Of a stretch of 64,000 nt of DNA, positions 53,214 to 61,047 are shown piece by piece. Origin of the DNA: Azospirillum sp. B510. GTDB lineage: Bacteria > Pseudomonadota > Alphaproteobacteria > Azospirillales > Azospirillaceae. The position numbers were made by a program, and so were the translations under genes. Location of the stretch: assembly GCF_000010725.1 (NCBI RefSeq), contig NC_013854.1, positions 2,261,001 through 2,325,000 on the forward strand, in the 5' to 3' direction. Positions within the stretch are counted from its first letter, which is position 1. Each line of letters begins with the position of its first letter. The notes below the pieces were generated by a model. That model was given only the letters and a program-made list of their open reading frames with translations, was not told the DNA's origin and did not search any database.

Positions 53214-53244
53214 CGCGTGTCCGCGTCTTGGCGCGGAGTTCACT

Positions 53245-54654
53245 GTGAAGCCTGGGATCAGGATTGATTACCTTCCGCTCGAAGGGCTGAAGCCCTACGA
53301 CCGGAACCCGAAGACGCATTCCCCCGAACAGATCGAACGGCTGGTCGCCAGCCTGACCGAGTTCGGGTGGACCCGGCCGCTGCTGATCGGCGACGATGGC
53401 ACGCTGGTGGCCGGGCATGGCACCTGGACGGCGGCCAAGCTGGTGCGAGACCGCGGCCTGTCCATCCCGAACCATCCCGACGCCGCGACCGCCCCCACGG
53501 TGGCGCTGGCCCACCTTTCGGCAGAACAGCGACGCGCCTACGTCATCGCCGACAACCGCCTGTCCGAACTCGGCCGGTGGGACGACGCGCTGCTGGGCGC
53601 AGAACTGGCAGACCTACAGGGCCTCGGTGTCGACATGGACGCCATCGGCTTCGACGCGGCGGACCTTGAAGCGCTCTGCGCCGATGGGGCCGGCGCTGAC
53701 ACGAAGGCGGGGGCGAGCGGCAAGTCGCTGGTGGAGCGGTTCGGCGTGCCGCCCTTCACCGTTCTGGACGCCAAGCAAGGCTACTGGCGCGACCGCAAGG
53801 CCGCCTGGACCGCGCTTGGCGTGCATGCGGAGGAAGGGCGGGAACACCTCCCCGACACCAACGTCGCCACCGACTGGATGCGGCGTGGAAGCGCCGTGGG
53901 CGGCTCAGCCTTCGACCCGGTGCTGGCCGAGCTGGTGTTCCGGTGGTTCACCCCCGGCGCTGGTGCGGCCATCCTGGATCCGTTCGGTGGGGAGGCCACC
54001 AAGGGCGTCATCGCCGCGACGCTGGGCTATGCCTATACCGGCGTGGAACTGCGCGGCGAACAGGTGCAGGCGAACCGGGCGCAGTGGCTGAAGGTTCGCG
54101 ACAGGCTGCCGCCCGAACGGCTGGCGCAGGTTCGGCATGAGCCGGTGTGGATCGAAGGCGACAGCGCCAAGATCGACAGCCTGTTGCCCGCCGGCCGCCT
54201 CTACGATCTGGTGTTCACCAGCCCGCCCTATTACGATCTGGAGATTTACTCCAAGGGCGAGAAGGACGGCTCGGCGTTCGAAAGTTACGACCGCTTCATC
54301 AGCTGGTATCGGGACATCTTCCGACAGGCGTGCGGCCGGCTGAAGCCCAACCGCTTCGCCGTGGTGAAGATCGGCGATGTCCGGGACGAGCGGGGCTTCT
54401 ACCGCAACTTCCTCGGCGACAACATCGCCTGTTTCCTCGACGCCGGCCTCGGCTTCTACAACGAGGCTGTGCTGGCGACACCGATCGGTAGCCTGGCGCT
54501 CCGAGCCGGCCGGCAGTTCACCGCCTCCCGAAAGCTCGGACGCGGTCACCAGAACGTGTTGTGCTTCTTCGGTGGAGACCCGGGGCGGATCAAGGCGGAG
54601 TTCCCGCAGGAGATTGAGGTGGGCGATGTCGCCCCTGACGATCCCGCACCGTAA
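53245..54654 (+). CDS. ParB-domain/DNA methyltransferase fusion
   Basis: A 469-aa protein, GTG start. Residues about 5-100 form a ParB/Srx-like domain (IDYLPLEGLKPYDRNPKTHSPEQIERL... LVAGHGTWTAAK). The C-terminal methyltransferase (about 165-460) has the SAM loop LDPFGGEATKGV (about 242) and TSPPYYDLE (about 324), the class beta amino-methyltransferase order, for N6-adenine or N4-cytosine. Such fusions are frequent in phages and usually protect DNA from host restriction. It begins a second transcription unit after two terminators. Confidence 0.88.
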   Translation: MKPGIRIDYLPLEGLKPYDRNPKTHSPEQIERLVASLTEFGWTRPLLIGDDGTLVAGHGTWTAAKLVRDRGLSIPNHPDAATAPTVALAHLSAEQRRAYVIADNRLSELGRWDDALLGAELADLQGLGVDMDAIGFDAADLEALCADGAGADTKAGASGKSLVERFGVPPFTVLDAKQGYWRDRKAAWTALGVHAEEGREHLPDTNVATDWMRRGSAVGGSAFDPVLAELVFRWFTPGAGAAILDPFGGEATKGVIAATLGYAYTGVELRGEQVQANRAQWLKVRDRLPPERLAQVRHEPVWIEGDSAKIDSLLPAGRLYDLVFTSPPYYDLEIYSKGEKDGSAFESYDRFISWYRDIFRQACGRLKPNRFAVVKIGDVRDERGFYRNFLGDNIACFLDAGLGFYNEAVLATPIGSLALRAGRQFTASRKLGRGHQNVLCFFGGDPGRIKAEFPQEIEVGDVAPDDPAP

Positions 54655-55120
54655 GGCGCTCCGCGCCGCGGTGATCGCCCAGCATGTCCGCGAGGCGGGC
54701 CTGCCGGGTGTCGTGTGCTTCTCCTGCGGCAACGCCAGCCGGGCGCTGAAGGAGGCGGGCCTCTTCGTGGTCGAGATCGCGCCCGGCGGTGATCTGTCGG
54801 CCGGGCGCTGGTGGACGGCGCCGGAGATCGCGCGGGCGTGGCCGCACCTGTTCGACGCGACAAGCGGTCATCTGGCCTTCCCGGTCATGGCCTCGGTGGC
54901 GGAGGCGCTGCGGGCCGACCTGGGCGATCTGCCGGCCGGCACCTTCGATGTTCCGACCGGATCCGGCGAAACGCTGGTGTGCCTCTCCATGGCCTATCCC
55001 GCCTGCCGGTTCCGGCCGGTCTACGGAGTCGGCCGTGGGACGGAGTTCGAGCCGCGCGCCCCGCTGAACGGTCTGGTCCAGGCGCTGGCCGCCGGTGGGG
55101 ATGCCGCGAAGGTTTCGTAG
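54626..55120 (+). CDS. Partner protein of the ParB-methyltransferase, unknown function
   Basis: A 164-aa protein (VVCFSCGNASRALKEAGLFVVEIAPGGDLSAGRWWTAPEIARAWPHLF... FDVPTGSGETLVCLSMAYP). The segment FDVPTGSGETLV resembles a phosphate-binding loop of PLP-type folds but the size is too small for a full enzyme. GAGGTGGG lies before the ATG at 54626 and it overlaps the methyltransferase gene by 29 bp, so the two are translated together. Confidence 0.55.
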   Translation: MSPLTIPHRKALRAAVIAQHVREAGLPGVVCFSCGNASRALKEAGLFVVEIAPGGDLSAGRWWTAPEIARAWPHLFDATSGHLAFPVMASVAEALRADLGDLPAGTFDVPTGSGETLVCLSMAYPACRFRPVYGVGRGTEFEPRAPLNGLVQALAAGGDAAKVS

Positions 55121-55170
55121 ACCTACGGGAGGGGTCCGGGGGTCTGATTTTCGTTTCGTAGACCTACGGG
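55113..55170. repeat. Direct repeat TTTCGTAGACCTACGGG
   Basis: Two 17-bp copies (55113-55129 and 55154-55170), 41 bp apart, each with the palindrome CGTAG-AC-CTACG. The first overlaps the stop codon of the upstream gene. Next to the second, a hairpin of GGGGGC/GCCCCC (about 55,167-55,200) may terminate the transcript. Possible binding sites for a small regulator. Confidence 0.45.
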
Positions 55171-55222
55171 GGCCTCTTGCGCGAACGAACGAGAGCCCCC
55201 GTCCTCAAGGGAGGTTATGCGC

Positions 55223-55456
55223 ATGAAGAACGAGAAGATCGAGGCGGCCATTGAAGACCGCGCCTCCCGCGATGGGGCATTTGCGGTCGCCTATGCGATC
55301 ACCCGGCTCGCAGACGCGCAACTCGAAACCGCGCAAGCTCTGCGCAAGCTCGGATTGAACGACGCGACCACCCGCATGGGTGCTGTGGAATTGCTGGCGC
55401 GGGAAGCCTCGCGCATTGCCGATGCTCTCGGTTCCGCCCCTTGGCCTCAAGACTGA
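55223..55456 (+). CDS. Small helical phage protein
   Basis: A 77-aa protein (MKNEKIEAAIEDRASRDGAFAVAYAITRLADAQLETAQALRKLGL). The ATG at 55223 has GGGAGG at normal spacing; the ATG at 55217 is too close to it. Helical, no domain recognised. Confidence 0.5.
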   Translation: MKNEKIEAAIEDRASRDGAFAVAYAITRLADAQLETAQALRKLGLNDATTRMGAVELLAREASRIADALGSAPWPQD

Positions 55457-55565
55457 CAATTCCCACGCATCAGGGAAGCGCAGACGCCGAAAGGCCGCGT
55501 CCCCGGAGGAACGCGGCTCGGTGCGGCAACCCGACGAAATCGGGTTGCTCGGTGATGCGGGTGGG

Positions 55566-56060
55566 CTATGCCGCCTTGCGCGGCCTCCCTCGCTTCGGGG
55601 TGGGCTTATAGTGCGCCTCGAACAGAACCGGGTCCTTCGCAATCGCTCGGCAGGCGATCTTGATGGACGGCGGGATCGTGGTGGAGCCGTTCTTGTAGGT
55701 GTGGAAGGTGCTGACCCCCACGCCCAGCAGAGCGGCCGCGCCTTGGTTGGACAGGTTCAAGCTCGACTGCCACACCGAAAGCTCTGACGGGCCGAAGGGC
55801 TTTTGCTCTGCGGCGATAAGCCGGAGGTGGTGGTGGTCGATGCCGACATCCCCGGACTCGTCCCACGCCACCACGGTTCCCCAATGGGCGACGTGCGGGT
55901 TCGCCAGCACGGCAGGATCGTTCAGGATGTCGGCCTCCGGCGGAGCCGGGGTTGCAAGCCAACCGGCGATGTCGATGTCATCGACGGTGCCGTCCTGCCA
56001 TCCGACGGTTAGGACGGTGCCCTTCATGGACACCGTTTCGATCCGGGGCGGGTTATTCAT
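55566..56060 (-). CDS. DUF2442 antitoxin-like protein with HTH
   Basis: A 164-aa protein. The N-terminal part (MNNPPRIETVSMKGTVLTVGWQDGTVDDIDIAGWL... LANPHVAHWGTVVAWD) matches DUF2442, the partner of DUF4160. Residues about 98-150 look like an XRE-type helix-turn-helix (LNLSNQGAAALLGVGVSTFHTYKNGS). It should bind its own promoter and neutralise the partner. It overlaps the DUF4160 gene by 8 bp and lies downstream of it. Confidence 0.75.
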   Translation of the reverse strand: MNNPPRIETVSMKGTVLTVGWQDGTVDDIDIAGWLATPAPPEADILNDPAVLANPHVAHWGTVVAWDESGDVGIDHHHLRLIAAEQKPFGPSELSVWQSSLNLSNQGAAALLGVGVSTFHTYKNGSTTIPPSIKIACRAIAKDPVLFEAHYKPTPKRGRPRKAA

Positions 56061-56322
56061 TGGGTTCCTCCTTCGTCTTGAGGGTGTAGTGGCGCGCCGG
56101 GTTGCACTTGTTCCATTCGGCGACGACCGTTTGGCGGTTCTCCTCAGCCCATTTCCGAACCTCCTTCGCCACGGCGCGGGGCATGGTGCCGACGATGGGT
56201 TCCAAGGTCTCGACGTCGATCTGCGCCTCGAAGTCCTTGCCGATCACATGGAAGTGGCAGGGGAAATGCTCCCGAATGCGCACCTCCAGAAACCAGTTTG
56301 AACCCGTCAGCAGCTTGCCCAT
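56053..56322 (-). CDS. DUF4160 toxin-like protein
   Basis: An 89-aa protein with the DUF4160 pattern (NWFLEVRIREHFPCHFHVIGKDFEAQIDVETLEPIVGTMP... WNKCNPARH). DUF4160 is commonly paired with DUF2442 and thought to be a toxin-antitoxin module. It is transcribed against the surrounding prophage genes, as expected for a moron expressed during lysogeny. Two inverted repeats lie upstream. Confidence 0.75.
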   Translation of the reverse strand: MGKLLTGSNWFLEVRIREHFPCHFHVIGKDFEAQIDVETLEPIVGTMPRAVAKEVRKWAEENRQTVVAEWNKCNPARHYTLKTKEEPNE

Positions 56323-56351
56323 CGTCGCCCCCGTTGTGAATGAAGAATTTA

Positions 56352-56402
56352 TATCCAGTTTTTGGATACAGCGCAACAGAAAAAGCGTCCTGTTTCTGGA
56401 CG
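56352..56402 (-). promoter_or_regulatory. Inverted repeats upstream of the DUF4160/DUF2442 pair
   Basis: TATCCA-N5-TGGATA (56352-56368) and CGTCC-N7-GGACG (56386-56402) sit in the 145-bp gap before the toxin-like gene. The area is AT-richer than the rest. They are likely autoregulation sites of the HTH-containing antitoxin. Confidence 0.5.
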
Positions 56403-56467
56403 GAATATCAGGACAGCAGAAAGGGGCGGGAAAGCCCGCCCCTTCGCGTGGTGCCGTGGGTGTGGCG

Positions 56468-57166
56468 TCAAGCGGCAGCCTGTTCCGGTTCAGCGCTGGC
56501 CGGGGCGTAGGCCGCCGGGAAGGTGCCGTAATAGCGACCTTCCTTGCCCTTCTTCCGGTATTCGAGTTCGAGGCCGAAGGTCTCATCCAACTCGTTGAGG
56601 GTGCCGCTGCACTTTTTCCAACCGACAGCATCCTCCAGTTCCTTCATGGTCGTGCCACCCTCGCGGCACACCATGTCGATCAGGATTCGCTTTTTCGTTC
56701 CGGGGGCGGGAAAGGCGGGACCGGAGCCCGCCGCGCGCGGGGCGGAGCCGGCGGCCTCGTATTTCTCCCCCTCCGCCAAGGGGCGGAACAGGAACCCGCC
56801 CAGCACCGGCTCCACCTTGATGCGGTTCTTCGCGAACCCGTCGCACTTCGCCCAGGCGATGGCGTGGTCCACCGTGGGGAAGGCCGAGCCGGTGAAGGTC
56901 ACCTTGGGCGCCGCCTTCAGCGCGTCACCCTGCGGCGCGGGGGTGGGCTGCTCGTCGGCCTGCCCGCCGGTCGCGGTGTCGTCCTGCGGCGGCTGCTCGG
57001 TGCCCTGCTCGCCAGCGGGCGGCACCAGCGCCAGCGTGGGGGGAGTCTCGGTGCCCTGGTAGGTCCAACCGCCCTCGGTCTGGACCGTGGTGAAGGTGCC
57101 ATCCTCGAAACCGGCAGCACGGGCGGCCTTGGAAGCGGCGGTCTTGCTGGTGAACGTGGCGGTCAT
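56468..57166 (-). CDS. Phage protein with C-terminal DUF3489-like winged helix
   Basis: A 232-aa protein. N-terminal part has FTSKTAASKAARAAGFEDG, then a disordered Pro/Gln linker (about 43-85), a small alpha/beta domain, and a C-terminal segment (TKKRILIDMVCREGGTTMKELEDAVGWKK... LELEYRKKGKEGRYYGTF) resembling DUF3489-type winged helices. Possibly a DNA-binding protein expressed from the prophage. It is divergent from the head-module genes across 316 bp and reads toward the TA pair. Confidence 0.55.
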   Translation of the reverse strand: MTATFTSKTAASKAARAAGFEDGTFTTVQTEGGWTYQGTETPPTLALVPPAGEQGTEQPPQDDTATGGQADEQPTPAPQGDALKAAPKVTFTGSAFPTVDHAIAWAKCDGFAKNRIKVEPVLGGFLFRPLAEGEKYEAAGSAPRAAGSGPAFPAPGTKKRILIDMVCREGGTTMKELEDAVGWKKCSGTLNELDETFGLELEYRKKGKEGRYYGTFPAAYAPASAEPEQAAA

Positions 57167-57308
57167 GGCTTTCTCCTTGGTTCGCTATCAGGGGTTCAAT
57201 TCGTGGCGGCTTGTTCGCTCGCCTTGGTTGCACCCTACGGAGAGCGCGGCGGAGGAGCGAGAGGGAAAATCGCTACCTCGGAGAGATTTTCCGGCCAACC
57301 GCCGCATG

Positions 57309-57397
57309 TGTCGCTGACGCGCGACACACCCGGTCACAACCCCTGACACAGGGCATGCCGCAACGGCTGTCGCAATGTCTGTCACAGACTTTGTGAC
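57309..57397. promoter_or_regulatory. Inverted-repeat-rich divergent gap before the late genes
   Basis: TGTCGC-N6-GCGACA (57309-57326) and GTCACA-N5-TGTGAC (57381-57397) lie in the 316-bp gap between divergent genes, which otherwise holds a GA-rich run (about 57,405-57,431) and no gene. A control point for late transcription is plausible. Confidence 0.4.
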
Positions 57398-57482
57398 TGC
57401 ATCCAAGAGAGAGGGAGAGGGAGAGAGAGATCTAACCCCTACCCCTTTCACCCCACAGAACCCGCCCCGAAGGACGCCGCCC

Positions 57483-57806
57483 ATGGAAAACATCCCCCTG
57501 CCCGATGTCGGCTCCACGCTGACCCACATTGCCGGGCTTTCCCCAACCGCCCAGCTTGCCGCCATCGCCGCCCTGACCGTGGTGTTCGGGCTGCTGGTCT
57601 GGACCCGCCGACCGATCCCCGGCCCGGATGCGGGGACCGTGGTGAAGGCGCTGGAACTCACGGCGCAATCCCAGGCGGAGACGGCGGCCTCGATGGCGAC
57701 CATCGCCCGCACCGTGGAAGGCGTGGCCGAAGACGTGCGGGCTGTGGCCGAAGACCTCCGCAGCCTCACCCACGCCGTCCTCACCGAGCGCAAGGAAGTG
57801 GCGTGA
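57483..57806 (+). CDS. Small phage membrane protein with coiled coil
   Basis: A 107-aa protein with one membrane helix (about 24-41, TAQLAAIAALTVVFGLLVW) followed by a helical region that repeats the alternation of Glu/Ala/Val (VVKALELTAQSQAETAASMATIARTVEGVAEDV). First gene of the packaging/head unit. A holin-like or membrane-tether role is possible but unproven. Confidence 0.55.
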   Translation: MENIPLPDVGSTLTHIAGLSPTAQLAAIAALTVVFGLLVWTRRPIPGPDAGTVVKALELTAQSQAETAASMATIARTVEGVAEDVRAVAEDLRSLTHAVLTERKEVA

Positions 57807-58048
57807 TCATGAGAGGCAAGCCCCTTTCCCAGAGCATCGCCGATGTGGCGGACGCGGTGGAGCGGCAAGCCGTCGCCGAAGGGTACGCCGACGCCTCCCG
57901 GTTCGTTCGGCCCCTGTTGCGGGGCGTTACCGACGGGTGCCTTGCCGTGGGTGCCGTGGGCGGTTTCGCTGCGCCGGCGCCAGCCCCCACCACCACGGCT
58001 GAACGGGAAGGCCGCGTCGGCGCGACAGAAGCCCGGACAGCGGCCTGA
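57803..58048 (+). CDS. Small phage protein of unknown function
   Basis: An 81-aa product (KPLSQSIADVADAVERQAVAEGYADASRFVRPLLRGVTDG) with a GTG at 57803 overlapping the previous stop and an alternative ATG at 57809. AAGGA lies upstream. Tail is Pro/Ala/Thr-rich. No family. Confidence 0.45.
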   Translation: MIMRGKPLSQSIADVADAVERQAVAEGYADASRFVRPLLRGVTDGCLAVGAVGGFAAPAPAPTTTAEREGRVGATEARTAA

Positions 58049-58080
58049 AGCGCTTGGCCGGCTACAGCGGGGGCGGAACC

Positions 58081-58434
58081 ATGGCGAAACGCACCACAGG
58101 GAAAACCACGGGCGCGGCAGTGGCGCAGGTTGCCCATCCCATTCCGGCCAGCGTCGCAGCGAACAGCCGGGCAAGCGCCGTGTGGCAGGAGATGGCCGCA
58201 GCTCTGGGTCAGCGGCTCACGCCGTTCAACCTGCCGATCCTTGCCACCTACTGCCTCGCAGTGGCGCGGAAGGAGGACGCGGAGACCAAGCTCGGCACCG
58301 TCGGCCCGCTGGTGAAGCGGAAGGATCAGGCGGACGTGAACCCGCTGCTGGAGGTGGTGGAGCGCGAGCTGCGGATCATCCAGAACGCCGCGAAGGAACT
58401 GGATGCGGCGACATCGCCTTGGAGGAGGAAGTAA
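58081..58434 (+). CDS. P27-type terminase small-subunit-like protein
   Basis: A 117-aa helical protein (ASAVWQEMAAALGQRLTPFNLPILATYCLAVARKEDAETKLG... NPLLEVVERELRIIQNAAKEL). This layout, with a helical N-terminal domain and the NPLLEVVERE region, resembles P27-family terminase small subunits. A second protein of this type is encoded 0.45 kb downstream, so only one may be the true DNA-recognition subunit. Confidence 0.6.
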   Translation: MAKRTTGKTTGAAVAQVAHPIPASVAANSRASAVWQEMAAALGQRLTPFNLPILATYCLAVARKEDAETKLGTVGPLVKRKDQADVNPLLEVVERELRIIQNAAKELDAATSPWRRK

Positions 58435-58438
58435 CCGC

Positions 58439-58762
58439 ATGCCCACACGCCCCCCGATGTTCCGCTCCCCCGGTTGGAAGACACCGCAGCAGAAGCGCAA
58501 GGCTCACGATCAGGCGCGAGGCTCCGCCTCCAGCCGTGGCTATGACAGCGATTGGCGGAAGCTCAGGGCGCGGTTCCTGAAGGCGCACCCCTTGTGCTGC
58601 GTCACCGGATGCGGGGAGCGAGCCACGGACGTGGACCACATCCAGGGCGTCAGGGAACGCCCGGACCTGCGGCTGGAATGGTCGAACCTCCGCTCCATGT
58701 GCCACCCCCACCACAGCAAACGGACGGCTCGGGATCAGGCTTTCGGGCGGGTTCGCGGCTGA
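58439..58762 (+). CDS. HNH endonuclease
   Basis: A 107-aa HNH nuclease: SSRGYDSDWRKLRARFLKAHPLCCVTGCGERATDVDHIQGV... WSNLRSMCHPHHSKRT. Cys residues flank the DH of the HNH site. In HK97-like phages an HNH protein next to terminase is needed for specific cos cleavage, and its place just before terminase fits that. Start is ATG at 58439. Confidence 0.92.
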   Translation: MPTRPPMFRSPGWKTPQQKRKAHDQARGSASSRGYDSDWRKLRARFLKAHPLCCVTGCGERATDVDHIQGVRERPDLRLEWSNLRSMCHPHHSKRTARDQAFGRVRG

Positions 58763-58822
58763 TCCGCAGGGGGTAGGGGGGAGGGGGTGAAATCTCCACC
58801 AGGGCGGGGCCGGGGAACCGGT

Positions 58823-58866
58823 GGGGGGCCAAATTTCTGCGCATGCGATTTAAATTTCCGGCCCCC
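58823..58866. other. Imperfect inverted repeat, candidate cos/packaging site
   Basis: GGGGGGCC-AAATTT at 58823-58836 and AAATTT-CCGGCCCCC at 58852-58866 form an inverted repeat with a 2-nt bulge around TGCGCATGCG. It sits in the 124-bp gap between HNH and terminase small subunit, where HK97-type cos sites lie. An abrupt AT-rich core in a G/C-rich phage is notable. Confidence 0.45.
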
Positions 58867-58886
58867 TGGAAAATTCGAGGCCGCCG

Positions 58887-59303
58887 ATGAAGCGTGGACC
58901 CAAGCCCGAGCTGCCGTCGACGAAGGCGGCCCGCGGGACCATCCAGCCATGCCGCGACGCGGGCAAGGTGGAGGTGATCGAACCCGACGTCTTGCCGTCG
59001 AAGCCGGACTGGCTGACCGCGGCCGGCGAGGAAGTTTGGATCGACGACATCGGCCGGGTAACGACCGGCCGGCTGGCGACCGAGCGCGACAGCACGATGT
59101 TCGCGCAATACTGCAACCTCCAGGGCGCCATCGTGGAGGCGTGGCGCTCGGGCGGCGTCCCGCCTGCCGCGCACCTGATGGAGGCCCGGAAGATGGCCGA
59201 ACAGTTCGGGATCTTCGGTGCGAAGAGCCGGCTGAAGGTGGGTGGCGATGGCGGCAAAACGACAAACCCGTTCGCGCGCAACGGCATCGGAACCCGTCGA
59301 TAA
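58887..59303 (+). CDS. Terminase small subunit (P27 family)
   Basis: A 138-aa protein starting MKRGPKPELPSTKAARG, with KPDWLTAAGEEVWIDDIGRVTTGRLATERDSTMFAQYCNLQG. The basic RGPKP-like N-terminus and the helices that follow are typical of P27-family small terminases. It should recognise phage DNA and load the large subunit. It overlaps the large-subunit start. Confidence 0.85.
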   Translation: MKRGPKPELPSTKAARGTIQPCRDAGKVEVIEPDVLPSKPDWLTAAGEEVWIDDIGRVTTGRLATERDSTMFAQYCNLQGAIVEAWRSGGVPPAAHLMEARKMAEQFGIFGAKSRLKVGGDGGKTTNPFARNGIGTRR

Positions 59304-61038
59304 GGAGTCCAGCACCGGCCACGCCCGCGACTATGCCGGCATCGCCGACCGTTACGCCCGCGATGTGGTGGCCCGGCGGATCGTCGCCTGCCGGTGGGTG
59401 CGGCTGGCATGCAAGCGGCACCTGGACGACAAGAAGCGGAAGGGTTGGCCCTATCGCTGGGATGTCTGGCACGCCAACGACGTGTGCGACTTCATCGAGA
59501 AGCTGCCGCACGTCGAAGGCACATGGCACAGCAGCACGATCACCCTGGAGCCGCCGCAGATTTTCATCCTGGCGGCGATCTTCGGGTGGCGGCGGAAGGC
59601 TGACGGCTACCGGCGCTTTTCGAGCGTCTACATCGAGATGGCCCGCAAGGGTGCGAAGTCGACGCTGACCGCCGGGGTGGCGCTGTACTGCCTGTGCTGC
59701 GAGGGGGAGGTCGGGCCGCAGATCATCATCGGCGCCACGACCGGCGAACAGGCCCGCAAGGTCTTCAACCCGGCCAAGAAGATGGTGGAGCGGACGCCGG
59801 CCCTGCAGGAAGCCTATGGGGTGACGCCCTGGGCACGGTCGGTCACTTGCTCGGAGAACGACGGGTATATCCAGACGATCAACGCCAAGGGGTCGACGCA
59901 GGACGGACATAACCCGCACGTCGGCATTCTGGACGAGCTTCACGCCCACAAGGACCGGGCGCTTTACGATGTGGTGCGGTCTGCGGACGGCGCCCGCAAG
60001 AACCCGATGATCTGGGCGATCACCACCGCCGGCTACAACATGGCCGGCGTCTGCTACGAGCAGCGGACCTTCGTCTGCAAGGTGCTGGAGGGGGTGTTTG
60101 AAGCCGACCACTACTTCGGCATCATCTTCACCCTGGACGAGGGGGACGACCCCTTCGACGAGCGGGTGTGGATCAAGGCGAACCCGATGCTGGGCGTCAC
60201 GCCGACGCTGGACAGCATGCGGCGCTACTCGAAGGAGGCGAAGGCCAGCCCCGCCAGCGAGGGCGAGTTCAAGACCAAGCGCCTGAACGTCTGGCTCAAC
60301 GCCGCCTCGGCCTGGCTGAACATGGCGCAGTGGTCGGCATGCGGCGACGACTCGCTCGATTGGAAGGACTTCGACGGGCTGGAGTGCTGGATCGGCGGCG
60401 ACCTCGCCGACAAGGACGACATCACCGCCCTGGCGCTGATCGCATTCGACAAGGCCGGGCGGCTGCTCATCAAGACGCGGTTCTGGTTGCCGGAGGCGGT
60501 GCTTCTGCATCCCGACCATGCCGAGGGCAAGGGGCCGGCTCCATACCGGACCTGGGCGAAGCAGGGCCACCTGATCCTGACGCCCGGCGATTGGGTCGAC
60601 CACGCCGAGGTGGAGAAGACGGTTCGCGAGTGGCGCAGCCGCTACGGTGCCCGCAAGGCGATCTTCGACCAGTTCGCGGCGGCGCTGATGATGGCAAGCC
60701 GGCTGAACGACGGCGGCGAGGCTTTCGCCGAGGTGCTGCACAAGAACGCCACCAACGTCACCGATCCGGCGAAGGAACTGGAGGCGCGGGTGAAGGCTGG
60801 GCCGTCGAAGCTGCGGCACGACAACAACCCGGTGATGAACTGGATGGCCTCCAACGCCGTGGTCAGCCGGCGGGTGGACGGAACGATCCTGCCGAAGAAG
60901 GAAGCCGAGATGTCGCCGAACAAAATCGACGGCGTCGACGCGGTGGTGAATGCGCTCAAGCCGAGCACGGTCGGCCAGCCGGCCAAACCTCGCTCCGTGT
61001 GGGACACGGACGAGTTCGACGATGCGGACGAGGAATAG
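59248..61038 (+). CDS. Terminase large subunit (HK97-like)
   Basis: A 596-aa packaging motor. ATPase part: EMARKGAKSTLTAG (Walker A-like, about 131), VGILDELHAH (Walker B, about 226), and WAITTAGYNMAG (coupling). Nuclease part: GGDLADKDDITAL (about 383), AIFDQFAAALM, KIDGVDAVVNAL, supplying the acidic residues of an RNase H-like fold. It cuts and pumps DNA into the prohead. ATG at 59248 follows AAGGTGG; GTG 59242 is an alternative. Confidence 0.95.
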   Translation: MAAKRQTRSRATASEPVDKESSTGHARDYAGIADRYARDVVARRIVACRWVRLACKRHLDDKKRKGWPYRWDVWHANDVCDFIEKLPHVEGTWHSSTITLEPPQIFILAAIFGWRRKADGYRRFSSVYIEMARKGAKSTLTAGVALYCLCCEGEVGPQIIIGATTGEQARKVFNPAKKMVERTPALQEAYGVTPWARSVTCSENDGYIQTINAKGSTQDGHNPHVGILDELHAHKDRALYDVVRSADGARKNPMIWAITTAGYNMAGVCYEQRTFVCKVLEGVFEADHYFGIIFTLDEGDDPFDERVWIKANPMLGVTPTLDSMRRYSKEAKASPASEGEFKTKRLNVWLNAASAWLNMAQWSACGDDSLDWKDFDGLECWIGGDLADKDDITALALIAFDKAGRLLIKTRFWLPEAVLLHPDHAEGKGPAPYRTWAKQGHLILTPGDWVDHAEVEKTVREWRSRYGARKAIFDQFAAALMMASRLNDGGEAFAEVLHKNATNVTDPAKELEARVKAGPSKLRHDNNPVMNWMASNAVVSRRVDGTILPKKEAEMSPNKIDGVDAVVNALKPSTVGQPAKPRSVWDTDEFDDADEE

Positions 61039-61047
61039 GGGTGGCGC

